Source: Fonsecaea monophora | Lineage: Eukaryota; Ascomycota; Eurotiomycetes; Chaetothyriales; Herpotrichiellaceae | Assembly: GCF_001642475.1 (NCBI RefSeq) | Contig: NW_019174122.1 | Location: forward strand, 1 to 30,592 | DNA length: 30,592 nt | Direction: 5' to 3' | Shown here: positions 9,226 through 20,285 of the stretch, one piece after another | How positions within the stretch are numbered: position 1 is the first letter of the stretch | How the letters are laid out: every line of letters begins with the position of its first letter | The notes under the pieces: model-generated | What the model was told of the DNA's origin: nothing | Databases searched by the model: none | The model's input: the letters and a program-made list of their open reading frames with translations, nothing else | Translations under genes and position numbers: made by a program

Positions 9226-12200
9226 TACCGGGGCGGATTGGAGCGAGAGTCGCGTGCAGCAAGGTGGACTAGGGATGGGATAGCGAACAGGACGGTGTGC
9301 TCGTATGTTGTTGGACTTCTGGCAGCATTGGCAGCGTTGAAGCCAGGATATGATGTATTTGGGGGAAAGGTGTGAGTGGTTCTTGCAGACGAGCAATAAA
9401 AAAAATAAATTGGCTGCAAAAGAGACTTGCAAGTGTCATCACCACACACCTACGAGGCAAAAGGAAAAGGTCGGCAAAAGAAGAGAGCGTGAGAGGGCAC
9501 CTTTTCGTCGCTCTGGCCTGCAGGAAGTGGAAGTGGGAGGGTGCAAGGTCAAAGAGGCACGCAACCTATGGGGACGGAGGAGGCATGGGTTGGTTGGTGC
9601 TGGGGAGATGGTCAAGGCGCAACCCGGTGGACCAGGGTATGTGCGTAAAGTTGGTGCCAGGGATCAGAGATGATGGTCCCTTCTGGCGCGCCCGCCTAGT
9701 CTAGGGCGATGGAGTCAAATGGAGCGAATGGAGTAGGCTGGAGGGGCAATAAAGAGAGGTACCGGTAGGGACATGATACCATGGATCGAGGCCTCGGGAT
9801 TGGCGACGAGTCGGAAGGAGGGTATTGGGAAGGAGTGGGTGAGCGGGATGGGGGATGCAAGAAACGGCCCTAGAGGCCACCAGAGGGTTTTTTTGGATGG
9901 CTTTGAGTTTGCTGGCAATGGGCTGCGCTTTTCCCAGTCGCTGGGAGCGAGAGTGGACAATGGCTTTTTAGAGTTACAAGCACGAGATGAGGGTTTCCAA
10001 GGGAAGCCGATCAACAACGAGCCCATAATACATGACCATGACCCATTGCTCCGGGACAAGTCGCTCGTGATCTTGCCATCTCGCCATCTTTGTATTTTGA
10101 GGTATCTTCTCATCTCATCATCCCTATCTTTCTCCTCCATCGAGACCTCATCTCACATGCAGCTATGCCACTGGCGGGAACCCCCCTCAAACCACCTCTT
10201 TGCAAAAAGTAATTGGGGATCTCGTGGGCAGGGGAAGGGGGGGGATACATCGGCATAGCGCCGGTCCATGCCTGACCCAGACATAGGCGAAGACCAGAAA
10301 CGGGACAAGAGCAGCGAGTTTGGTGGGTGGGAGAGTGGGAGGCTTTTTTTCGAGAAGTGGGACATGGACCGATTCATGGCTTCTCTCTGACAGTTAATGA
10401 TTTGCAACGGGCACTTTAACCTCGATTGGACTGACTCAGTCCGCCCGAGCAATCCCTGTGGTAAATTGTGATGATCTCTCATGAACGACATGAACGACAT
10501 CAGCGACTTGTAAGAAGGATCGAAAGGATATCGTAGAAGAACTGTACAATACGTAATACCCTACGAAGAGGAAGGTACCGTATGTACTCGGTACAAGGAG
10601 GTCCAAAGGTGGTGGAAATACCATATGCCGCTGTCTCAAGGTCCTGCCTTGCCTGCCTTGCCTTGCCAACCACGCCTACCCATTACGAGGATACGTATGG
10701 AGGTACCTAATAGTAGCCAGGCCCTAGGCCTTACCTTTGAAGTTGCCTACAGGTACGAGTACAAATACTCGTAGGCCCAAGGTGGCCCTGGTCAACCCTC
10801 GTTGGAGCTGGGCCGGCTGCCTTCTTGCATCTGCATCTGCATCTGGCGACTGCATCGAGGTACGCTTTCTGCATGCGCCTGTGCGTGCGGCAATACAAGG
10901 GAGGAATGGGAGTTCCCCTTGGCTGGCCCTCAGCACCCACCACGTCGATACCTAGAAGCAGTTAAACGTTCGGCGGGGCCTGGCTTAGGCTTAGCTCTTG
11001 CTGCTTGCAGCTGGCTTGGGCTGGCCCTGCTGCGCAATAGCGGTTCGCCAACTTGGTAAGCCCGCCGACCCACCATGAGCTTTTGGGATTTCAAGCATCA
11101 TGCACACCAGGGGACCGAGGAGCGCCACGTCCAGGGAGTCAGGGTCGACATCAGCGGGTTTTTTGCGGCCACTTAAAGCCCGCCCAGAAGGCCTATTCTG
11201 GCCTGGCGCTTGTGATAGCGTGGGTGGTCATGAACAAGTGGGAAGCGCAGGCAGAGGTCACTCACTACTCAAGAGGGAGGCGGCCGTGCTTCAATGCCGG
11301 CGCAGGTAGAGCCTATCATTGCTGTTGGCTGTAGAATCATGGCAATTCACCCTCGTCCCTTCCTCTGTACCTCGCTGTAGTCATCGGCTATGGCATTCGA
11401 ATAGTAATACAAACAAATAATGAAATAATCACCACGCAACGCATCTCTACTAATGGCTGCTCACTAAGATGCGAGCAAAACACTGCGTTCACTCTCGGGG
11501 CTTACCTGTTACAACGTAGGTACAGGGCCGAGGTGGCATTGCCTCTCGGAAAAGGCACGGAACCCAAGTCGGCACGAGGAGTTAAGGGAAATAGTTATTT
11601 GAAAAAGCTGGAGGCAAAGTGCAAGTGGAAATGCTACGAGTAAGTAGGTACCATTGGCAACAAATACATCAAACTAAAAGAATGAGCTTCTCGAACCATG
11701 TGTAAATTGGGCGGTGGCTTCTGGAGCTGGGGCACGAGGTTGTGGGAAAAATGATTTTGTGCATGAACTACAAGCTGAGGAAGATGAAGGGAGGTCCAGA
11801 AGCAATCCACCAAGCTGTGCCAATTCACAACCCTGCAGGGTCACCAAACCCCCCCTCCAATGTTTCCACTGGGCTCCACTACTCGACGACACCTGGGAGT
11901 CCCAAAGTACCTCTCTGTAGGTAGGCTTGATGGCAAGAGCACCCGATTCTAGTCCCCTCGTATTGTGCTGCATGTATTCCGGATACGGGCTTCGCATTGT
12001 GCTTCAGAAATGCTTGTCTGGGGCATGACCTCTGGACTGATGATGGCTGCAGAAGCAAAAAGGAAAGGAAATCCCCCAAAAGAACCCCCAGAGGAAAATT
12101 TTCTGGCAAAAGATTTTCAGCTGGGCTCCGGCTGTGTGGTCTCTCGCGAGACTCGAAGCGAGGCGGCGTTGTTTTGCTCATGCGAGCAGCAGCAAATGCT

Positions 12201-15200
12201 GCGACGTGATCAATCAATTGGGACGAGGCACGAGAGGGGTGCGGGAATTGCTTCTTGCGACAATGCGCCGGGGTACCTCGCCCCCCATATATTTTGCCAC
12301 GGCGCACCTTGTACCCCAATACTCCGTAGCCGTTTGTATAGTTTGTGGCTCTTGCTGAAGATCTCTGTCTCTTGAGCATCCCAATGTATTTTGTAGAGGC
12401 TTGTCCCGCCACACTAGATTGAGTAGGTAACGGTACGCCGGTTTCAGGTGTCCGGTGGAGTGCAAGGGATCCATGCGAGGAGCCTGGTAGCATGGTCGAT
12501 TTGCCAGGTGGTGCTTGGATGTACTGGGGGTGATGGATGCTGACGACTGGGTAGGTAGGTACTTCGTTCGTGACAGGCTAAATTGCTGAACGAAAAAAGC
12601 TCGTGGCTGTGGCTCCAAAGTCAAAAGAGAGGAGAAGAGGCCGGACAGGACGGAGCCAAGAGGATTGCCCAGCACCTCGTAACCCGCAACAAGCATTGGC
12701 CACTCCCAATCCTGAACCTTTAGCCCGACCATTCACAGCCTTGGGACAGGCTGGAATCCCACCCTCTAGCTCCAGTGGCACATGTGCAGTCCCTGTACTC
12801 GGTACATATCTCCTGTATAGGGCTCAGTACTGGGTAGCAAAGGACAGGACCGAGTTCTCGGTATACTGCCCTTGTTTGTGATGTTATTTCCTTCATCTCT
12901 TTTTTTTTTTCAGTCAGTTCTTCTCTCCTAGCTCGGACCGAAGGCCCAGATCTCACGAGGTATTCGAACCATCCATCATCCAAAGAGTGGAGTCTATCCC
13001 AATGGCCGATGGTAACTTCCTTGAAAAAAGGGTCCCGCGCGTAAGCACCCGTGGCATGTCCAAAGCATGTGCTTCCAACCACCCCCCAATTCCGACTGAC
13101 TCCCTCACCTCGTCGAGCTCCCGACTTTTTGCCTTCCCGGCCCTTCTCCGTTTCTCGGCCACGACATTGCATGCAGATTCAAGCACATGGCAAGCAGTCA
13201 GAGATGGAGGCGCTATTTGCAGACGAATGAGGGTACCCCGAATCCATGGCCATTATTGTTCGAGACGTTTCCCCGAATGCTCCTCACTCGATCCCGGGTC
13301 GACCGCGAGAAGCTGTCTCTCCACCACTTCCTGGCCAAACTGGGCAGATTTCGTTCCTTCTTAGCGCGGGGGACCTTGCGAATACCCCTTCGCAATATTA
13401 CGAGGTTAAGTGCAGTCTTCTCCTCACGGTCATACCACGGATCCGCAGCCTGACTTCGGCCCAAAATCCTCACGAGTTACGGGTCCTCCTGCTCGGGACG
13501 CTCCTTGAATCTCAGGCTGGTGCTGGTGCTGGTGCAGCCGCAGGATGATCGATGCGGAACTCGATTGTACTTGGTGAGGTTAATATGGGCAAGGACACAC
13601 GAGTATATGGCGGCGAGACAACCGTCATCAGACGGGGCATTGAACCTTCTGCTACGTAGCTCAGTGACGAAAGTGATAGACGGTCGGCTTCCTGCTAGTT
13701 ACTGCTTGACACCAGTGTCTCGACCGAGTTCATGTACTCGGTACATTTGGGGATTTGGCTATGCCCAATCACACTCGAGACGATCGAGGCTTTGAAGATC
13801 GTCAAGACCGGGCCAATTTATCGACTCGAACTAATTTTGGTGGCAAAGATCAATGCTGTTAACTCGACTCTGGTCTGATCAGCCTTGATAGTCTGCGGGA
13901 CCAACCCTGAACTGCTGAAACGTGTACGTAGCTATACATCATGAGCCGCAAAGGAGTGTTGAGGTCATCGAGCTGCAGAAACAGGTTCTATCGTGTTCGT
14001 CAATCAGTCCAATCCTCCTGGTGTGTCAAGGCTGTGAATGTATGGAATTCCCCAGGGTGTGTACTAGGTTTGTTCATGATGTACTTGGTATGTAGACACC
14101 ACATGTTGGCTGATCGTGGTCTGCCTCTTCCCTGCAATCCATCGCATCCCAACCACCTGTACTACTACCGAGCGATGTACGCAAGTACCCGAGTACCATT
14201 TTCCCAAATTGTCTCGAAACACCCATGTAAGTTTGGCACTCTGCAGATGACGCTAAACATACTGCTTTTGTTTGTCCTGACTACTGGACTGCCGGCCGCT
14301 GGTTTACGTGCATATGAAACAAGCCAGGTGTTCCATCCTCCCGCGTCGCGGCGTTGATGTTGGCATCGGCCTTCGAGAGTGCCTCAGGCAATCAAAATGC
14401 TGGGCTGGGTTGGGTCGGCCTGGGCAGATCCTCTTTAGAGGGGGCAGATATCAAGCAAGAAGAAAGGTACATGAAGTTTCAGGACTCCATTCACCCGAAA
14501 AGAGGGACCACCAAGAGTGTTTGTTGGAATCAGAAAGATACAGGAAACAATCCATGTTTCTTTTACTCGTATAGATGTCATAATTGCATCGCATCGCCAG
14601 GATCGGAAGCCCCACAATATACCGTGTATCTACATATATACCCGTCTGAAGCAAGAAGTGGGTTGAGGCTAGAAAACGAAGCCGGCCTAGATAATCATCT
14701 GTGGATTATGGGAGGGGCCTTGGGTCCGTTTCGGCTTTACTTCTGCTCCCAGCGATCGGGGAGCCAATTGTCTTTGTTGGGTGAGATCCATATGGGTAGG
14801 TAGTCCGAGGCAGTGGTGAACCCAACAACATCTGGATATACCCGTAGCAATTGCAAAGAGGCCAGAGGTGCGCAGCTCAGAACGGTCGCCGTAGAGAAGC
14901 TTGTCTGTCTCGCCGTCGAACAGTGGCTGCAACCGGGTAAACGGACAAAGAGGGCAATGAAAGCCGTGTCTCTTGGGGATCGTCGTTGACAGAGATTGAG
15001 CCAGGGATGATTGTATCCCCAATTGACCACCGCGTTTCATACCTGGCGTACCTGGTTAAAGCTCGGGGACTGTTTCATTTCATGATTGGTAATTGTCGAG
15101 CCCACACACACACACTGCGCTCTTCCGGCGCTGCTAGCACTCAGCTCACCTTTTGGGACGATACCTCACTGCCCCGTCCGAGCGCAGGTGGAGAGGAGAG

Positions 15201-16680
15201 CAGGGACTGCAGTGGTGGACCAAGGTTAACGCAACCCTCAAAGAAGTCGATGGGTATGGTCGCACGAGAGGATCTTCATAGATCTGAGCGAGGCCCACTG
15301 ACCCTCCTCAAGCACACGACCATCCAGGCGTCTCCAGTCCCATCGGTCGGTCGAGAGGTCGAAAGAGATCTGGGGAAGGGGAGCAGCTCCTCTCATCCTG
15401 CACCAGGGAACTTGTTGAGACGGTCGAGGTCGGTATGGGCCACATCCTGCATCCGGTCGGCGAAAGCTCCGACCACCACCCCGACGGCGCAGTGACGCGC
15501 AACCAGGTAAAGTTGGTGAGTTAGTGAGCGTGAGCTGCGTTCGACTCTTTCCCTGTCCTTACAAGTAGGCTTTCTTTTGTCGGTCCTTGCCGAGATGGTG
15601 GCACACAAGAAGACGTGGGATGCTGAATATGACTCGAGGCTGGAGTGGTGCACCTAAGCGATTATTAGGTGCATCGTTAGCTGCTTTTCCTGGTAGAATT
15701 CCAAGTCTCCCTGGGTTGTCCCTCCTCAACTCCGCCATCCATCAGTTATCGAGCGAGCCACGCCCCCCTCATCGGCAATATGGGTCATCACCCTCCGACG
15801 CATGACAAGTGGACCCCCGAATCCCTTCTGGTGCTTCGGCTCCAGAAGTGTGCTCAGCCTGGTGCGTCTTGGGTCGGATCCCTGCTAAAATGGGGAGATT
15901 CGCATATAGAAAAAGGCGTTGCCGATCTGTTGTAAAGTTAATAGTTCCGCTTGCGAGCGTAACGTCCGTCCGCATCAACAAAAAGGTGGGTGCTCGTATT
16001 TGGTCCCAACAAGGGCTCCGATAGTGTCCAGGGTGAGACGCATTGCACCCCCACACTAGTGCAGCGCCTTGTCTGTTGTCGTCCAGCAAGCCTCAGCAGC
16101 CAAGTTGCTGCTTACCTCCTAATCTGGTGCGCAGTCCGGAAACACGTCCATGCTCGAAATACCACCAGCTCAACAGTAACCCTTGGTGACCCTGAGCTAC
16201 CATGTGAATAATGTGTTCTTGTCAAGGTTTCCAACTCTTCTTGTCTCGGCTAATCTGACCGACGTCGAGTCGACGCATGCGATGGTGTTGGATTGCCGTT
16301 TCGGATATGCGTGGGAGAGGCACCATTGGTGGACGTAAAGGTGGACTCGCCAGCCTGAGTCTGTGAGTTTGTCAAGGGCCGGGACTATTCGGTGCTCCGC
16401 CAACGCCGAAGTCTGTCCTCAACAGGACCTGTCGAGAAGGTGTCGTCCTCATTGAGTGAGGCTGCATCGTTGTACGAGTTTGTACGAGTGAGTTTTTCAG
16501 GCGTGATATTTCCTGAATAGCAAGGCGAGCTACATCGGGTAGAATTGGGGTTGGATAGCGGTATTGGCGATTTGCGTAGCCTGCGTAGCGAGGCCTCAAA
16601 GGACTAGTAAGGCTCAGAGATGGAATCTCGCGGGGGGCCGGTGGCCGTGTGACTCTTTAAGTACAGTATGGCCAGGGCTG
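9226..16680. other. Gene-poor region upstream of areA
   Basis: About 7.5 kb without a credible coding region on either strand. Open frames here are short, overlap on both strands, lack recognisable domains and do not connect through plausible splice sites. The part nearest areA (9226 to about 10500) should hold its promoter and 5' leader; scattered HGATAR-type sites occur, for example at 10122-10127 (reverse) and near 11213. Simple sequences include TGCATC repeats near 10827-10846, a CCTTG-rich run near 10645-10670 and CTGGTG repeats near 13516-13532. Exact GTACTCGGTAC copies lie at 10584, 12795 and 13734. No tRNA, rRNA or mobile-element ends were recognised. It could be a long areA regulatory region, non-coding transcription units, or old degraded sequence. 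Confidence 0.55.
10584..14196. repeat. Dispersed near-palindromic motif GTACTCGGTAC
   Basis: Exact copies lie at 10584-10594, 12795-12805 and 13734-13744. A variant GTACCCGAGTAC is at 14185-14196, and a ten-base TACTCGGTAC copy lies far away at 457-466. The motif is two GTAC half-sites around a three-base spacer. All three exact copies are followed by A and preceded by T. A random 11-mer would be expected about 0.015 times on both strands of this window. Confidence 0.7.
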
Positions 16681-16689
16681 CCATGGGCC

Positions 16690-17070
16690 AAATGATAAGG
16701 GCAAAGGAGATCAGCGACTACTGATACTTTCAAAGCACACCATAATGAGAACAAGTGATAACAAGCACGTCGCATTCTGAGGACACGATAGGCTGTGAGC
16801 ACCCATTCCACCATTGAAGGGGAAATTTATTCAATGGCTTCCTGATAAGTGCGATAACCCCGCGATAACAGAATGACCCTCCCTGAGGCAGGCAGATAAA
16901 AAATCTGGGGCAGCCTGTCTCAATTCAGCAGGTAATTGCGGCCCTGACCAGCCTATCCTTCGTCGGTCATCCACTCAGATGCTCGAATTGACCATGTTGA
17001 TATCTTTGTTTCAGCGTTGAGTTGCATCTGATAACGCCCGAGGTCACCGTCACTCCTTTGTTGTTATCGC
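16690..17070. promoter_or_regulatory. Dense cluster of GATAA sites
   Basis: Eight GATAA pentamers fall in about 380 bp: plus strand at 16694, 16757, 16844, 16853, 16864, 16895 and 17030, and minus strand at 17068-17064. Random expectation for both strands is below one. The 8-mer GCGATAAC occurs three times (16851-16858, 16862-16869, and reverse at 17063-17070). Further GATA cores are at 16723, 16787, 16999 and reverse at 16954. GATAA matches the binding site of fungal GATA factors such as AreA. The cluster lies 140 bp beyond the stop of the roadblock gene and about 7.5 kb upstream of areA. Its target is not evident. Confidence 0.6.
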
Positions 17071-17208
17071 TGGTCATTGTGGTGAGCTCCAGGCCCTTCC
17101 TGCTCATCATTCCAGCACTTATCAATGCACCGCAGGGGGGAAATAGCCTCAAGTCCTCGGGTAAACAGGCCAGTCATTGCTGTCAAAACCAAGGTTGAGC
17201 ATTGCTTG

Positions 17209-17882
17209 CTATCTCCTGTCATGACCAGTTGCAGTCTTGCCGATCCTTTGAACAACGCAGCAGATGTAGTTGGGGTCTGGGAAAATGATGATTTCCTGGT
17301 GTTTTGTGCGCAGCCTGAGCAACTGGACCTCGTCCTCAGTGTCTCCATTTTCCGCATCCTCTTCAGTGTTTCGCTCTTTATTCTTGACAGTTTTGGCTTC
17401 GCCATAGGCCGCTCCGGGGTACGTTCCGTCTGGACGTGCCGCATTGCGAGAAGCTGCGGCCAGTGTTGCACCCATTGCATTGGCATTGTTCACAAATTGG
17501 AAGATGGATGAAGCCAATCGCTCCACTGGTTTCTCAATATATTGGACCTCTGAAGTATCATCTGTTTCATGGGCAGTAGAGGATTGCTCCTTCTCTGACG
17601 CATCTGTGCCACGCCGTGACTCTTCTTTCTGCGGCCATTGGTACGCTGTCGCAGAAGCCGCAGGCCTTCCCTCGCTTGCTGGAGAGGCGATTCCCGTAAC
17701 TCTTATGATAGAACCATCTCTTCGAGAAAGGATCAATGTAGACTGTACGTTTGGTCTCTCCGTCAGACCTCGCAGCATCGCATCAATGGAAGGACCGTTT
17801 AAAATCTCCTGTTAAACACCAATCAATATAGCGTCGTGTAAGATGAGAGCAGGGAGCTAAAAACCCTTTCAATCTGAGGCAT
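17209..17882 (-). CDS. Roadblock/LC7 domain protein (dynein light chain-like)
   Basis: Two exons, 17882-17865 (six codons, MPQIER) and 17808-17209, give 205 residues. The sequence LRGLTERPNVQSTLILSRRD followed by GSIIRVTG is the first half of a roadblock/LC7 fold, and RLRTKHQEIIIFPDPNYICC followed by VVQRIGK is the second half. Between them come a hydrophilic insert, a conserved-looking helix (VERLASSIFQFVNNANAMGA) and a second charged insert. Known members are dynein intermediate-chain-binding light chains or parts of GTPase-regulating complexes at endomembranes. The 56-bp intron has a weak GTTTTT donor, so the first exon is uncertain. If unspliced, translation would start at the ATG at 17778 (189 residues) and lose the first helix. 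A 19-codon uORF (17925-17869) overlaps the proposed start. Confidence 0.75.
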
Positions 17883-18326
17883 CCTGATCGTGCGCCTCTA
17901 ACCAGTTCGTTTCAATCTTGCTCATTGGGTGCATGTCAACTCATGCTGACCTCGTTTGTAGGCTCGATGTGGTTTTGGAGGCGTGCACAGACGCGCCAGA
18001 CGCGTCTTTTTCTCTGGACAAGAACGTGCAGGGAAGCTCTCAAGCTATTCTCGTGGGGTGAGGTCACTGTAAGCCTTGTGTAACCGGAGGTATGGAGCTG
18101 AACAACGTGGAGAGTTTCTATTACGAACATGAATCCATCTCCACACACTGGTGAAAAATCACTCTTAGATCGAGTGATTTGGGATCGTCGCCATTTGCGG
18201 TTCGGCCCGACAACGTCAAAAGCTTATTGTTCCCACTGCTTCTCCGCGGATTCTTCAAGGAGGAAAAAAAACTCTTTCCCATTAAATCCTTTTGAAGTCT
18301 ATTGCGAAATACGCCCAACCGACGAA
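17883..18326. promoter_or_regulatory. Shared divergent promoter, roadblock gene and ipi1
   Basis: 444 bp separate the two start codons, which point away from each other, so both promoters must lie here or overlap. No protein-coding frame is supported. The stretch close to ipi1 is A-rich (near 18260-18275). Confidence 0.5.
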
Positions 18327-19424
18327 ATGGGCTCCAGTGCACGAAAGAAAAGAGAGAAGAAAAAAAACTTCCAGGTTGGCTGATCGACCCCGTCCAGACC
18401 GGTAACAAACAAGCTGATATCGTGGACAGAAACAGAAACTGAAAGTGGGCAAGGCGAAACCCAAGGCTGAGAACCATACCGACACGAGTTTCAGATCCCA
18501 AGGTATATGGCCTTATCAGTGGAAGTGTGCAAATAGCTAAAAAGACGAAAAGCCATCGTTTTGAACCAGCAGCTAGATGTCCACGCGCCTTCGCAGTCTA
18601 CGATATTTCTTCATCAACTCTCCCTGCTCACCTCCCCGTCCGCCACTCAGAGGAGAGATGCCCTTGCTTCCTTGACGAGTTTTGTCGCTTCTAGTCCCTT
18701 GACAGGCAGTTTGCCAGTTACCACCAGTTCTCTTTTCGGTTCCATCTGTCCTCTCATGCTCGATGGCTCGGCCGGCGTCAGGACTCAGTTGCTAAAGCTT
18801 TTTCGCGCATTGCCCAGCGAAGACATCCAAGATCATGTGAGCAAGGCTTTGCCTTACTTGCGTGCAGCTATGACACATCTATCGCGGGATATTCGATCCT
18901 CGTCCCTTGACTTTGTGTCCTACATGATCAAAGCCGCTGGCCCAGAATTGATCTCGTGCCCTGGTGGCTGGCACCAAACCTTGGAATGCTTTACGACAGT
19001 CCTTGGCTGGAGGTCAGTCGACGCCAGCCGATGGTCCTCCACTAAAGCGTCATTTGCGGGGGACTCCAAGTCTACGGCTCGAATAATGCAAGTTCTTGCT
19101 GAATTCTTGCAAGCTGGTCTTGTTGGGGACGAGCAATCTCCATCTAACACTAATCCACTACTCGCACACTTTCCCCTCTGGGAAGTTGAAACACTCCTTG
19201 TGCCAGAGAGATCTAATGCATATGCTTATCTGAATCTCTTTGGGCCGCAGATAGAGGACGAGACCAAAATTCTTGACGACCAACAAGATCGACAGCGCGA
19301 CTTCGCACAAAATTTCCAGGGACATATCTTGGCCGGCATTGATGCCGCCAGGAAGGAAGGTGGAGAGCTAGGCCGTGCCGCAGGTCTGCTAGTGAAGACA
19401 CTGGAACGCGCACAATCTTCTTGA
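18327..19424 (+). CDS. ipi1: Pre-rRNA-processing protein Ipi1
   Basis: Three exons: 18327-18374, 18436-18502 and 18553-19424, giving 328 residues with all joins in frame. Exon 1 encodes the basic start MGSSARKKREKKKNFQ, exon 2 KLKVGKAKPKAENHTDTSFR, and exon 3 continues AIVLNQQLDVHAPSQST; this order is characteristic of fungal Ipi1. The bulk is a HEAT-like helical region (GVRTQLLKLFRALPSEDIQD, then HVSKALPYLRAAMTHLSRDIR) corresponding to the Ipi1/TEX10 N-terminal domain. Ipi1 is part of the nuclear Rix1 complex with Rix1 and Ipi3, needed for ITS2 processing and 60S subunit maturation. The sequence from TTG at 18561 is open but has no ATG start, which is why the two upstream exons are required. 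The length suits the family. Confidence 0.93.
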
Positions 19425-20285
19425 CCCGCCCTTATTCAAGAGGCTGTTCTCGAGGAGGTTTAGTCCCCAGGCGGTCCAGCAATGAAGAGGGGCTCTCTTG
19501 TATCCCGTGGGATGCATATTGCAGAGCAACGCATCCGAGACACTGACACTGTGTTCAGCTCCAATGTCCATCCATCCTATTCGAGTCCTTTGTCTCGATA
19601 AGGCGCTCACTGCGTCAAGGGTGGCTTCTCTTGGTTGCATTGATTTTTCCTCTCCAGGGTCAACCTATCCGCACCCTCGACGAGCATTTCCAGGACTAGT
19701 CAGATTGGCAGTCTATGTACGTGGATTGCGCAGACTACCTTCGACCGTGTGAAGCATGCTGTGGGGATAGATGTAACCTACTCGTGCTCTTCGCACAGGT
19801 ACGTGGCAGGGGAACAGCGTTGAGCTCGGCAAATCCCTGTGCAAAAGTTTATCACGCTTCACAGATGAACGATTGCCACTGATGGAACGGGAATGGCCGT
19901 ATCTCACATTTACAGTTACAACTCGTATCCCTTCAGCACTGTTCTGCCATACATTACAGCCAATTCGGAGTCTCATGGGCACGGGAGATGCATGAGGCGG
20001 AGCACTTGGTAGACACAGTGAGAAGGGAAGAGAAGGAGGACAGAAAGCAAGGGTAGGAAGCAGAATGGCTATTTCGTCCATCATGGAACAGAGACGGATT
20101 CAGGCGCAGGAACCATGTGGACCAGCACTATCCCACCCAATGATCGAAACCACCTCTTCAGCTCGTTGAATCTTGATCTGCCTCTTCATCTGATATTGTG
20201 CCACTGCCTTAGGTCTCAGACGCTTTGTTCGACCTCGCAGACACAACGAGTCCGGGATCAAGACCACCTTGACCTTCCATGAGGT
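19425..20285. other. Convergent intergenic region between ipi1 and the amine oxidase gene
   Basis: Both neighbouring genes end here, so two 3' UTRs are expected. Short open frames on both strands have no recognisable features. I see no RNA gene or repeat. Confidence 0.5.

Noticed and set aside
11879..12493. 204-codon minus-strand open frame in the gene-poor region
   Set aside because: No domain, composition like random translation, overlapping frames on the other strand, and no partner exons.
12720..13186. 150-codon and overlapping 77-codon minus-strand frames
   Set aside because: Low-complexity charged start, no domain and no splice-consistent extension.
13800..13870. Possible tRNA B-box (AGTTCGAGTC) on the minus strand near 13825
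   Set aside because: No matching A-box or cloverleaf stems could be found upstream at the right spacing.
18129..18383. Upstream extension of ipi1 exon 1
   Set aside because: The frame is open upstream of 18327, but the family start MGSSARKKREKKKNF begins exactly at the ATG at 18327.
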